Below are positions 48,208 through 58,789 of a stretch of DNA of 64,000 nucleotides, in pieces (position 1 is the stretch's first letter; the number at the start of each line of letters is the position of its first letter). Source of the DNA: Siphonodentalium dalli (lineage: Eukaryota; Mollusca; Scaphopoda; Gadilida; Siphonodentaliidae). The stretch spans positions 244,277,474-244,341,473 of the forward strand of contig CP136065.1 in NCBI GenBank assembly GCA_032622095.1. Reading direction: 5' to 3'. The notes under the pieces are model-generated. The model made no database searches and was not told the origin of the DNA. It was given only the letters and a program-made list of their open reading frames with translations. Made by a program: the position numbers and the translations under genes.

Positions 48208-50742
48208 GGTCCGAATCGGCATCTCTGGTTTAGACTAGGTTTTATTCTAAACCAGGTTTAACTCCAGTTTAAACTAGGTTTAAGTAAGGTTTAAACTTGG
48301 TTTTACGGTAGCCTAACGGTTAAACTAGGTTTTATGGGAGCCAAACTGGGTTTTAGTGTGGTTAAACCAAGTTTTGTGATAAACTCAGTTTAAGTTTGTG
48401 GAATTCGATGTCAATTAAAAACTAGGTTTTATTGACGTGATAAAGTTATGGTAATATTAATAATTGTTTGTGGTGAATTGGCTATATAATCATCAGTATA
48501 AGCTTCGGTATATGATTTATACGTACCACACGTCTCATCTCGAAAATATACCTTTAAGTATACTTTGAAAAAACATCAGTTAAACCACCCTACCCCAGGT
48601 TTTACTAAAACCTAGTTTTTTGGGTTTAATTATTCGGCCGATTTTTTTCGCTCAGTATTGATGTTGTGTCTTCGCGTATATGGGAGTGTTTATTTTGAAT
48701 TGGGGGAGGCGTTTATGCGCGGGCGTTTGTCACTCAATGTAGATGCAGGAGAGTCTTAGTGGAATTCGGGGAGGCGATTGCGGTACTTATGAGATAATTC
48801 TAACAAAATATGTGCCAGTGTGATGGATGATTTCTTGCTATATATGTCTGTTTGCAATTCGCTCGTTCGGATGTCGCTTTGGCGATTGAGAGCATGGAGG
48901 GATCGAACTGATCAGTTTGACACGTTAGATACGAACATGCCTTTTGAACTGATACCTTATTCACAAAAAGGTCTCTTTCGGTCAATTTGACGCATGGGTT
49001 GGTGGCCCGCCCAAATACCCATCAGAGACACACCAGCCTTCACCCGGGGGAGGGTAACGGCCACCATGAGGGGGAATGGAGTATGGACTATTTATTTTGG
49101 AGAACTGTAAGGATTTCGGCCAATTTGATGGTATGGGTGGGTGGCTCGCCCCAAATAAACCATAGAAACACCACATCCTCACATACGGGGGGTACCACCC
49201 GAGGGGTGAACACGGGATATGGATCATTTTCGAGACCGGTAAAGATTTCGGCCAATTTGACGGCATGGATGGGTGGCCCGCTCAAATGTCCCATAGAAAC
49301 AGCCCACCCCTCAACGCTGGGGGAACCACCCCAGGAGGTGAAAATGTGGTATGGACCATTTTCGAGAACGGTAAGGATTTCGGTCGATTTGACGTCAGGA
49401 GTGTGGGTAGCCCGCTCCAACTACCCCCTAGAAACACCCTCACCCGGGGGTACAACCCCGAGGACGGTGGGTGGCACATCCCAAATGCCCCCCATAGAAA
49501 CACCCAACCCGCACCCGGGGTCCATACCCCATTTTCACCCGCTCGGGTAGAACCACCCGCGGTGGGTGTGGGTGTTTCTATGGACTATATTTGATGGCGG
49601 GCCGCCCACCAATGCCGGCATATTGGCCGAAATCCTTACCGTTCTCGATAACGGTCCATACCCAATTTCGACACCCGGGTGAGGGGTGGGGTTGTTTCTA
49701 TGATGTATTTGGGGCGGGCCACCTACACATGCCGTAATATTGACCGACAGAGGCATGTTTTTTGCGAATAATGAATAAAATGCTCCATACCCCATTTTCA
49801 CCCCAGCAGGGTGGTACACTCCAGGGATGAGGGTAGGGTGTTTCTAGATGATATTTGGAGCGGGCCACACACCCCTGTCGTCAAATTGGCCGAAATCCTT
49901 ACCGTTCTCGAACATGGTTCATATCCCATCTGCACCCCTCGGGTGGTAACCCACCCACCCCCGCCCAGATGTGAGGGGTGGGGTGTTTATATGGGTTATT
50001 TGAGGTACCATTCCCCGGGGGTGAGGGCTGTGGTGCTTCTATTCAGTATTTGGGCGTACCAAATTTCCACCTCCTCGGTGGCACCCCCCCCCCCCCCCGG
50101 TGAGTGGTGGTGGGGGATTCTATGGTGTATTTTGATCGGGCCACCCACTCCTGCTGCCAAATTAATTAGCCTAAATTCTTACCGTTCTCGAAAATGGTCC
50201 ATACCCCAGTTATCCCGGGGTGAGGGGTGATGTTTCTATCGGGTATTTTGGGTGGGCCACCCATTCTTGCCGTCAAATTCGCCGAAATCCTTCCCGTTCT
50301 CGAAAATGGTCCATACCCCATTTTCACCCGTCCGGATAGTACCCCCGGGGGTGGTGGTGTTTCTATGGGGTATTTGTGGCGGGCCCCCACCCATGCCCTC
50401 AAGAGATATTTTTGAGTTCCAAAAGTCATGTTCGTCCATGATATTAGATCATATCTAACCGCTATACAACAGACCGTGAGTTCTCAAAGCGCACGGGTTA
50501 TTCGCCTGATTAGGAAATTAGATAGCGACAACAGGTGACCGGACAATGCATTGACAAGTATCGATAATAAACAGACAGACCACGCCTCCTATCCTTGCAA
50601 TTGAACTAGTGTGGCCCACAGGTAACACAATCGACCAAATCTATGTCGTCCCAGCGGTCGAGAAAAACTTGGTTTCACTACTAAAACCCAGTTTAAACGT
50701 GTAGTTTAAACTAGGTCTAAACTGGAGATGCCGATTCGGACC
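48208..50742. mobile_element. 2.5-kb TIR element, copy 1 (full length)
   Basis: Left end GGTCCGAATCGGCATCTCTG, right end the inverse of GGTCCGAATCGGCATCTCCA. ATT flanks both ends (48,205-48,207 and 50,743-50,745). The subterminal part is rich in GGTTTAAAC / CTAGGTTTTA repeats. The interior (48,985-50,425) is an array of ~150-bp units in two opposite orientations. No transposase is visible. A second, shorter copy lies at 59,230-61,252 at high identity, so the family was recently active or the block was duplicated. Confidence 0.8.
48985..50425. repeat. Convergent array of ~150-bp units inside the TIR element
   Basis: Each unit holds GGTAAGGATTTCGGCCAATT, a GTGGGTGGCCCGC block, CATAGAAACACC, a CACCCGGGGG-type hairpin and GAAAATGGGGTATGGACCAT. 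Units from 48,985 to about 49,560 read in one orientation. From about 49,560 onward they appear inverted (GGCCGAAATCCTTACCGTTC). Long C tracts occur (about 50,085-50,098). The many 60-187-codon frames on both strands follow from this structure. Confidence 0.85.
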
Positions 50743-50943
50743 ATTCTATTCTCGACATTATCAATGTAGCAGCAATGTTATTGTGTACATCAACGATTAT
50801 AAACCCTATCTACGCTAAATACTCAATAAATTATCTACACATTCCCTACCAATTCATGTGAATTCTCTACACTTGTATAATCTTTTTCGTCTGCTTGTTG
50901 TCTGCTTTTATTACCTGAACATCGCTCCAGATGAATAATAAAT

Positions 50944-51413
50944 TAACATATCCTTGCGCAAATACGCACATAATCAACCTATATTGTGCAATAACTACAT
51001 ATGTATATTAATTGATTTTAAAATAAGCCGAAAATGGATCATATCCGTTATTTCATTCTGTTCTGCCCAAAATCAGCACGATATCTGCTTATAATAGAAC
51101 TTGATTTAGGTAGATAATCTGCTTGAATATCCTTATTGTGAGTCGAAATGTGCTGAAATGAGAGCCTTTTAGTCACATTATTGACTCACAATGAGGCGAT
51201 ACTAAGCAGAATATATGCGGACAATGACACAAATAAGCAACATCACGACTGTTCAGGTGTACGCTCTTTAACATGTGTTTTCACTGTGGGCCGCGCCATA
51301 AAACGAAATAACGGATATGAAACCATTATCTGCCTATTTCAGAATCAATCAAATTATGTACCTATTTCACACTATAGGTCGATTATGTACGTATTTGCGC
51401 TAGGATATGTTGG
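50944..51413. mobile_element. Foldback MITE family A, near full-length copy (~470 bp)
   Basis: Left end AACATATCCTTGCGCAAATACG and right end the inverse of AACATATCCTAGCGCAAATACG. Almost the whole element is self-complementary around a centre near 51,155. It shows the complete structure of the family and can serve as its reference copy. Confidence 0.8.
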
Positions 51414-51605
51414 TTATTTCGTTTTATGGGGTGGGCCATAATGAACACACATGAATAGTCGTCGTGAGTTGGTTTATTTGTGTTAATCATATATATACAT
51501 AGTCTGCTTAGAACCGCCTCATTATGGGTCGATGTTACTTGACTAAAACGTTCTCATTTTCAGCACATTATCAACTCAAAATCGGGCGATTCTAAGCAGA
51601 TAAAT
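51414..51605. mobile_element. Foldback MITE family A, partial copy
   Basis: TTATTTCGTTTTATGG, GTCGTGAGTTGG, TCTGCTTAGAACCGCCTCATTA and TTTCAGCACATTATCAACTC appear in family order directly after the full copy. The outer ends are missing. Confidence 0.65.
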
Positions 51606-51609
51606 TCCT

Positions 51610-52085
51610 TTGAACAAAACTTAGGCAAGTACATATACATCGGGTTTTGCCTGATTTTTATTTCGATATCGTTTCATTGAGGTTGGGCCTTGGAACATAT
51701 GTATATTTGTGGACCAACATCAAAAGGATGATGCCATGAGGCTATTAAAACCCTTTAGGACGAACTGGATATCCGCTCTATTCACTAGGTCTGGCTCATC
51801 CCGAGTAATATAACGAACAATGGAATTATTGTAAATTCAGTAAAATCGTATTTTATTGTGGCACACCAGCACCATATCATTTCAGCATGTCCCACCAGCA
51901 TCATAGCAAAGTCATAGATTATGTGTACAAATGATGACTGAAGTAAGTATGCCCAGTCAGTGAACGTAACTGAAGTAATTTCCCACTTTGTTTCATTGGC
52001 TGTACAGTGACAAGATATTAATGACATTTGATGAATCTGGCGTGAGCCTTTACCAATTCGTCAAGTTGACGTGTCGGTAGATGAC
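51610..52085. other. Intron 1 sequence, no exon recognised
   Basis: An 80-codon minus-strand frame (52,027-51,785) has no match to a family I know and no convincing splice context. I leave it unassigned. Confidence 0.4.
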
Positions 52086-52088
52086 ACC

Positions 52089-53052
52089 GAACAATATATC
52101 CTCGAGGAAGCACGCACATACTCGACCTCTACTGTGAAATAGGTACTTAAATGTACTCAATCCGATCAGAGGGTCCCCATCTCAACAGATTCCAACAACA
52201 ACAATCCGATCAGAGGGTCCTATATTACTATTTCTTTGGCTTTTAGGGTAATTTGATTCGAGTCGAGGAACCCATCTAACAAAGCTCAGAGTTATTAGAT
52301 ATTGATTTTTGAAATTTGTTATTTTCTCGAGATGAGTACTAATAATTGCCTTCAACTGTGTAATCTGCTCGAGTTGTGTACACCAAAACACTATTCAAAC
52401 AGACAAGGATGGATAACTCTAAAATCAAGTGGTAATAATAACGCAATGTTGACTGTGTTCTGGGACAGAAAGTATTCCCGATAATGAAAAATAATACATT
52501 TCTAAAATCGATATCTAAAAATTCTGAGCTTTGATGGGTGCCTTCCTCGACTCGAATCAAATGTTTTTGACCCCCGAAGCCATTGAAATAGTAATTGAGA
52601 GGAGTTTTATCGGATTGAGTACCTTTAATGTGATTATTTGATTCTGAAATAAGCATATAATGGAATCTTACGTTTTATGGCGCGGGCCGAGATGAAAACA
52701 AATGTTAAAGAGAATATGAAAACATGAAAAGTCGGAGTTGGCTTATTTGTGTTATTTCAACATGTTCTCTGAAATTCCGCACATTTTCTGCTTATAATAC
52801 AACGTATTTTATGTAGATAATCTGCTTATAATCGCATCATTTGGAGTCGACAATGTGTGGAAAATGTGAGCGTTTTAGGTACATTATAAACTCATAATTG
52901 GTCATTTTAAGTATATTATGTACTGAAAATTACCCAAACAAAACAATTGAAGACTTTTCATGTGTACGCTTATTTCACAATCATTTAATCACACTATGTA
53001 CCTATTTCACCTTATAAGCCGATTATGTGCGTATGTGTGCGATGATATGTTG
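52089..53052. mobile_element. Foldback MITE family A, interrupted by a ~470-bp element
   Basis: The left part ends after GTGAAATAGGTACTTAAATG. The right part resumes CCTTTAATGTGATTATTTGATTC and runs to GCGATGATATGTTGCAG. The insert (about 52,151-52,619) has inverted ends TACTCAATCCGAT and ATCGGATTGAGTA. The host bases TTAAATG / TTTAATG on the two sides look like a decayed target duplication of about 8 bp. The outer right end of the family A copy lies only about 45 bp from the exon 1 donor. Confidence 0.7.
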
Positions 53053-53097
53053 CAGTATCTTGTGCATGTGTGGATGGTAAAACAATTATTCTTTTAC

Positions 53098-53404
53098 CTA
53101 CCTCTATCTCCTTTTTCTTATGAACTATAACGTGTCTCCATTCCCTTTGTCCCCTACATCCCGGAGAATACCACTCGTGCTCCACCAACACACACTGATG
53201 ATTCCTTACGTTAAAGTCGGCAGCTCGGCAATCCACATGTCTCTTACATAAGTTGTTGCATTGGAGGATGTTTCTAGTTATTTCATCAGCGAATCCACCA
53301 CAAACATTGCACCCTGCTTCCATGTCCATCACCTCAGTTTGCGTGGCCTTAATAACTAGCACGGACAACACACACATGTATGTGCGCACAACTAAGACAA
53401 CCAT
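53098..53404 (-). CDS. PAN-FReD lectin-like gene, exon 1 (signal peptide + PAN/apple-like domain)
   Basis: ATG at 53,404-53,402 begins a hydrophobic signal peptide (MVVLVVRTYMCVLSVLVI). The mature part carries a PAN/apple-like Cys-rich domain: GCNVCGGFAD (C32, C35), ILQCNNLCKRHVDCRAADFN (C49, C53, C59), HQCVL (C71), PGCRGQREWRHVIV (C83, W89). In other proteins such domains bind protein or sugar ligands. Two donors fit: GAG|GTAGGT (phase 0, exon end 53,102) and GGTAG|GTAAAA (phase 1, exon end 53,098). Only the second joins in frame to exon 2, giving 321 residues in all. If the first is used, an extra exon must exist in the 14.7-kb intron. The same arrangement, damaged, is at 63,434-63,712. Confidence 0.85.
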
Positions 53405-53864
53405 GTCGAAACACTTGTGTTTTTGAATGTGTGCAACTCTTAATGGTGTCAAATCGGATGATATTGTTTATTTAGTAGCATCTCTGTGGCGAGAAATATC
53501 GACCACACGCGCTGAGCGCAGAATGGCGGGCACTAGCAAGAACACGACAAAACATTGGTCTCCGAATTTCTGTCCATACATTGGATGTTTGTGTGGATCA
53601 ATGGACCAATCAGTCATCGTGCCTCCAAGACGTTACTGGCTCAGTGTGATATGTTCATTGCTTCGTACGTGTGCGAACAAATTATAAAAAAAAATTCGAT
53701 AAGACCATGATGATGTCGGAATGGCACACACAGATATCCCCCATCCCCGATAAAGTTTGCTAAAAGTTTCGCCCATGTCGAGTGTTCGAACACACGACAT
53801 CCTCTTCGGCCCTGACTATGATGATCGTATCGGGTATCCTCGACCGAACCACGTAGGCCAAGTG

Positions 53865-54150
53865 AACAGCATATCCTAACACAAATACGCACATAATCGA
53901 CCTACACTGTGAAATAGGTACATAGTGTGAGTATTTGATTGTGAAATAAGCAGATAATGGATCGTATCCGTTATTTCGTTTTATGGCGCGGGCCAGTGAA
54001 AACACACGTTAAAGAGCTTGAACCTGAAAATGCGTGAGTCGGCTTATTTGTGTCATTTTCCGCATATGATCTGCTTGGATTCGACGCATTGCGAGTCGAT
54101 AATGTGACTTAAACGCTCTGATTTTTAGCACATTATCGACTCAAAATACC
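53865..54150. mobile_element. Foldback MITE family A, copy upstream of the PAN-FReD gene
   Basis: CATATCCTAACACAAATACGC, ATAATCGACCTACACTGTGAA, ATAAGCAGATAATGGATCG, TTATTTCGTTTTATGG and GCACATTATCGACTCAAAAT appear in order; the far arm is missing. It lies about 460 bp upstream of the start codon. Confidence 0.7.
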
Positions 54151-54154
54151 TGGG

Positions 54155-54955
54155 CGCATGGGTGTTTCATTTATAGATTGGTAATTTTTGGGAAGATTAA
54201 AAGTCGAACTGCGACCGGAGGCCGAGTCCGGTAAAAGGTGTAGTTGGGAATTTCAATTTCGTTTATTGTGTTAACATAATGTCAATATTGTTGATTTTTT
54301 TGTTTGTGATAAACTATGCAAATTACAAATAAAAGAAATGAAAAAGATAATTTGTAAGTCTTATATTTCGACTTTTATAGACATATTTCGTTCTGCAGCC
54401 CACTGGGGGTTGTGGTCGGAGAGGGCCTAGTCGGCCGCCGGTTCGTTAATTGGGTGCTGGTTGCTATTTTTATTTTAACGGAATTCTGAGTTGGTCATTC
54501 GCAAAACCAATATATTTTATATTCTATAATTACAATCATGAGTATATTATCTTGAGCGCTTTACCGTTTCTGACATTGGTTTTCTTGTTGACACTGGTTT
54601 ATATACATTTGAATTGGTGGGAGCACGCACTAACGTAAATTTAAGTGGCATAATTGACACGTCTGTTTATTGTCTGAAAGATAATTATAAGGGAAATGAC
54701 ACAACGAATTGAAGTTTGTAATGCTTACTTCGGTATTTCATATATATTGTAACGGGCCGAGTCAGATGGACTACCGTCTATTGTGTGTGTTTATGTGAAG
54801 TCTGCTTCTATTGAGTTTTGGCGTCCAAGTTGAAAAAATGTGGATATGTGAATTGTTAAATATCACATGCCATTTCAGGGACCATACACATATTGAATTA
54901 GTCGAGTGTTGAATATCTTTAGTCAGTGGATATCCAATCATCTTACTGTCATCGG
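54155..54955. other. No gene recognised
   Basis: Non-coding sequence between a MITE and a LINE remnant. A GC-richer stretch (54,395-54,445) has short GGCCGAGTCCGG-like and GGCCTAGTCGGCC palindromes, of unknown meaning. Confidence 0.4.
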
Positions 54956-54959
54956 AGAA

Positions 54960-56430
54960 GATTCACCCCGTGTGGGCCCGGGGTAGAATAGGCCTACCGC
55001 CCCACTGAGATGGGTAACAATCCCGTAATGTGGCACCCTGTTTGTCGTGGGTACATCTCCTGATGTGTGGTGTAGGAGTCGTGGAGGTACTAGGGCGGTC
55101 GTATTGCGTGAGGCATCGAAGCGGATACGACTTAGCTCATGATCCTCTTTGGTCCTACCTCACACCAAGACGGGTGGTCGAGGTGACCGGGCTCAATCAA
55201 TCGGCTAGTCACGCCTCTACACAGTGTTTCAGATTCAATTTTTGTTATATGTTGTATTGCTTGTCTGATGTTTGAAGTGTTGTTTTCTGTTTTTCATGCA
55301 AGATGTTTCTTTTCTCTCTTGTCTCTTTTGTGTTCGTCCTGGTGATTGTTGAGTGTTGAATCCTGTATTGTTCTCGTCTGTCTCACCGTGAAGAGGTACC
55401 GGGGGCTGCTTTATGCAGTGGCTAAACGGGTCACCGCTTCAGCGATGTAACAGTCTTTGGCCCGACCAGAATTTTAAGGGTAGTTCACGGCGGCTGCTGG
55501 GCTAGTGGTCGATTATTTGCTTTTCGTATGGCAACTCAAAACAAAAAACAATGTATCACTCACAAGAATGATAACTCACCACGTTTCAATGATGCTGTGG
55601 TATTCCCTAGTACTTGGTTCTTGGCTTGGGAAAAGACCTTCTATATTTGTCATTGATAAGGCGCTACAAAGCATTGCTCGGCAATTGAAATATGTCAAGC
55701 CAATCAGGACTGGGCCAATAAGTGGTTCTCTCTTGATTGCATGTTCAAAGAATGTTCAATCTGATGCTCTGCTGAAATTAGCAACTGTTGCTCAAACACC
55801 AGTGTTGGTTACACCTCACAAGACATTGAATAGTAGCAGAGTGTGTTGCGGACCGGCGATATAGCTGATTCTTCGAAATCAGAAATACTGGCGGAGTTGA
55901 CACCACAGGGAGTTACAGAAGTCCGTCGATTTACAAAAACTGTTGATGGTATTCTAGTTCCTTTTAATAGTTCTCTTCTGACCTTCAATCGGTGCAAACA
56001 TCCGTCGAGATCGAAGGTTGGGCATGTGGAGGTAGATATAAGTACCTATGTTCCAATCCATTACGATATTTTAAATGCCAGGGCTATGGCCATGCACAGA
56101 GAGTCAAACAAAACTTGTCAGTAACTCATTAGCAATTAATTAATTTCATTGATTAATTTTATGCAGGTTTTATAACTTGGATGTCTTTTTTTGATATTCT
56201 GTTTTATATGGGTTTGCACAGTGGTCAGTTTCTGAATGGTTCTGACCCCAATTGAGCACTCTCGCTCTGATTTTGGGTGTTTTTATTTGTATATATTTAG
56301 TTTCATTTTAGTCCAATTAACGATTACCTCTATACACAGATGCTTCGCTTAATTCTGATTCAGTTTTCTCAACTGCGATGTGGGCTAACGGCTAAAACGA
56401 CGTAAAATCCCTAACCAAACAAAACACAAA
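54960..56430 (+). pseudogene. CR1/Jockey-type LINE remnant: 5' region, ORF1 gag-like protein, 3' tail
   Basis: ATGGCAACTCAAAAC at about 55,528 starts MATQNKKQCITHK. After frameshifts the gag-like ORF1 of non-LTR elements is readable: IDKALQSIARQLKYVKPIRT, ALLKLATVAQTPVLVTPHKT, LNSSR, then in another frame ILAELTPQGVTEVRRFTKTV and LLTFNRCKHP. A third frame gives NPLRYFKCQGYGHAQRV, a zinc knuckle whose first Cys is replaced by Tyr. Instead of an endonuclease/RT ORF2, a UTR-like stretch follows, ending GGCTAACGGCTAAAACGACG with an A/C-rich tail at about 56,425. The element is therefore internally deleted and dead. The 5' limit (around 54,960) is approximate. Confidence 0.8.
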
Positions 56431-56434
56431 ACGG

Positions 56435-57655
56435 AGAAGATTGGACACACGGGGGACGAAATGTTATCATAGTATATTACCCGATCATTATAGCAAAACA
56501 GCGTTAATGAAAACTCATTTTTTTTGTGAATGGATATCGATAGTCTATATTGGTAATTTTCTCCAGGGACCTGTGGGATGAATGCGAACGTGACATTGAT
56601 GATTGATGTTATTCACAGAAACAACGGAAACGATGGTCGTGGCGCGCAACTCCGTGGGTGTTTATCGGAAACGATGGCCGTGGCGCGCAACTCCGTGGGT
56701 GTATATCGGACATTGGGAATAACAGCAGCCAGCTTGGTATTGTGGTTCGTCTTCCTGTCGTAGCACGGGTGAAAGTCTCAACCGTGAAATTCATTGTATG
56801 TTATCCGCCGGTTGGAGGATGAATGAACCTGTTCACGAGAAACGTATTTGTGAGTTGTCTTCCTGTGCTAGGACGAATAAAGGTCACAACAGGAAAAGTC
56901 TACGTGCTTTGTCCACGGGTGGGATGAATAATGAATGTCTCCACATCAAGCAGTTTTATCGTAACCATACTCAGAAACATGTCCTTTGTTGTCTACAAAG
57001 AGGTCGTCTTGGCTGTTTTCGCTACATTTGTTTCTGTGTGCAGTGGAGTCCTTTCTTTTGCATGAGAACAAAAACTATCTGATCAAATTATGTGTCGCGC
57101 CTTTGTATTTTCTTTGTCAACAGTGTAGGCCCAGCCTGAATGTCATAAACTGTCCAACCCTTGAATTATCTAACTATATATGTCAGGACGCCATTGAATT
57201 AAATCTTCAACTGGCCAGTATGGACATCCTTATTTGATAGAGCATTTTAGTTTCCATGGTGGTACATTTCCAGAAGAAAGTGGGGGAACAGATGTGTGAT
57301 ATATAAATTACCCAAAAGAACAAACAAGATTACGAATTATTAAGCAAGGCGAAGTTAACCGACGAATAGTTGCTATAATAATATGTAAACTGGTCTATAT
57401 TTATAGATAAATCATGCGACGGTCCGCTTTGAGTTGTCAAACATTGTATAACATTAGGCAGGGGTGATGTGTGATGCGAATGTTTCTTGCAAAAGTTTGC
57501 ACTATCACATTTACCACCGAGGGGGTTTCCCTTGGAATCGTGCATTCTTGGTGCATTCTTACATTATGTTATCAATATAAATGGCATTTGCGTATAAGAT
57601 AGAGGAAAATTACCTAAACGTTGATCTTAGAAGACACAGTTATTTTACTGTAGAT
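56435..57655. other. No gene recognised
   Basis: A short direct repeat of about 45 bp (GATGG(T/C)CGTGGCGCGCAACTC, 56,632-56,720) is present. Several 70-95-codon frames show no domain or paired splice sites. Confidence 0.4.
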
Positions 57656-57674
57656 TCGTTAATTCACAGTATTT

Positions 57675-57796
57675 TTCGTTATTTCACTGTAGTTTTCGTT
57701 ATTTCACTGTAGCTTTCGTTATTTCACTGTAGCTTTCGTTATTTCACTGTAGCTTTCGTTATTTCACTGTAGCTTTCGTTATTTCACTGTAGCTTT
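57675..57796. repeat. 20-bp minisatellite, 6 copies
   Basis: The unit CGTTATTTCACTGTAGCTTT is repeated about six times, nearly identical, with one earlier diverged half unit (TTCACAGTATTTTTCGTT). Confidence 0.9.
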
Positions 57797-57799
57797 TTA

Positions 57800-58300
57800 T
57801 AAATTTGGGTCAACCAATTGTTTCTTTCCGAGTGTTGTACTACTAAATTTGAAAATGCCGTATAATTTAGCAACTTTGAGCATTCATAATAATAAACCAC
57901 ATATAGTAAAACGAATAGCTGAACAAAACATCTGATTACCTGAAACGTCTCATGGGTGTCTGCAAATCGCTCGCAGCTTTCTGTCCAGACACTCATGAAA
58001 TATTTCGGTATTCAAACGAACACTGTATGTATTCTCTATATCTTCCCTTAAAACGTGTGCATCACAAATGCTTGCTTGTCGTTACTATAACCCGCTTCAC
58101 CATCGCTGGATGACTTATTTTGCTATATGAACCTTACCAACTGGGACGCGCATGCACAACCCGACTAAGATTGACATAAAACATAAAAATAAATTGATGA
58201 TATAGTAAAGTTGCTGAAACTTTTCAGATGCATACCGCTATACACTATTTGTGTTTTCGTTGTCATATTTTGATATTAGAGATCTTTCGCGTTTTTAACG
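57800..58300. other. No gene recognised
   Basis: A minus-strand frame at 57,996 (MSVWTESCERFADTHETFQ, followed by CAG|GTAATC) has exon-like features but matches no family I know. No partner exon is visible. Confidence 0.35.
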
Positions 58301-58309
58301 ACCACAGAT

Positions 58310-58672
58310 AATTATTACGAATAGCTATTTGTTGTATTTTTTTTCGGACGGTCCAAAAACATTTTCGCATAATTGACGACAACGAGTCTGTTTGATAGAC
58401 AAACGTGCTTGATACAGGACTGCATGTCTTGATTATTTTGTACTTAATTATGCTGTTATCCGGTCATAGCTTAGTGTTCGCGGGCGTCAACTGTTTCACG
58501 ACGACGAATGAATTGATTGCCACAAATAGATAAAAGGTAAGGCCACATGGCGACCACAATTTAAGGACATAATCTCATGGTCATCTCCCACGTTGAGGAG
58601 CTGAGAAACGATCACGAACTTGTTACTATATGATGTATTTGTGAGTTTTGTTGAAAATTCGGGAACATGTCT
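58310..58672. repeat. ~390-bp dispersed repeat, copy 2
   Basis: Same orientation and order of blocks as 18,850-19,245. It ends at TTTGTGAGTTTTGTTGAAAA, after which a minisatellite begins. Confidence 0.7.
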
Positions 58673-58673
58673 C

Positions 58674-58785
58674 TATTCCGAAGGTTCGCTATTCCGAAGG
58701 TTCACCATTCCGAAGGTTCACTACTCCGAAGGTTCGCTATTCGGAAGGTTTTCTATTCCGAAGGTTCGCTATTCCGAAGATTTTT
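58674..58785. repeat. 15-16-bp minisatellite (ATTCCGAAGGTTCGCT)
   Basis: About seven copies of ATTCCGAAGGTTCGCT with small changes, directly abutting the 3' end of the dispersed repeat. A 61-codon frame across it is a repeat artefact. Confidence 0.85.
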
Positions 58786-58789
58786 TTTT

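Noticed and set aside
48800-48985. 61-codon minus frame (MTERDLFVNKVSVQKAC...) conserved at 59,816-60,001
   Set aside because: Conserved only because the two element copies are nearly identical. No domain, and non-coding parts are equally conserved.
48982-50439. Many 60-187-codon frames on both strands, repeated near 59,998-61,313
   Set aside because: They lie in a GC-rich inverted tandem array inside a transposable element; composition and periodicity explain them.
51785-52027. 80-codon minus frame in intron 1 (HCTANETKWEITSVTFTD..)
   Set aside because: Considered as the missing PAN-FReD exon, but it lacks a convincing acceptor/donor pair of the needed phase and a known domain.
55030-55275. 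81-codon plus frame in the 5' part of the LINE remnant
   Set aside because: It lies in the probable 5' untranslated region, has no match to ORF1 features, and the ORF1 start is further downstream.
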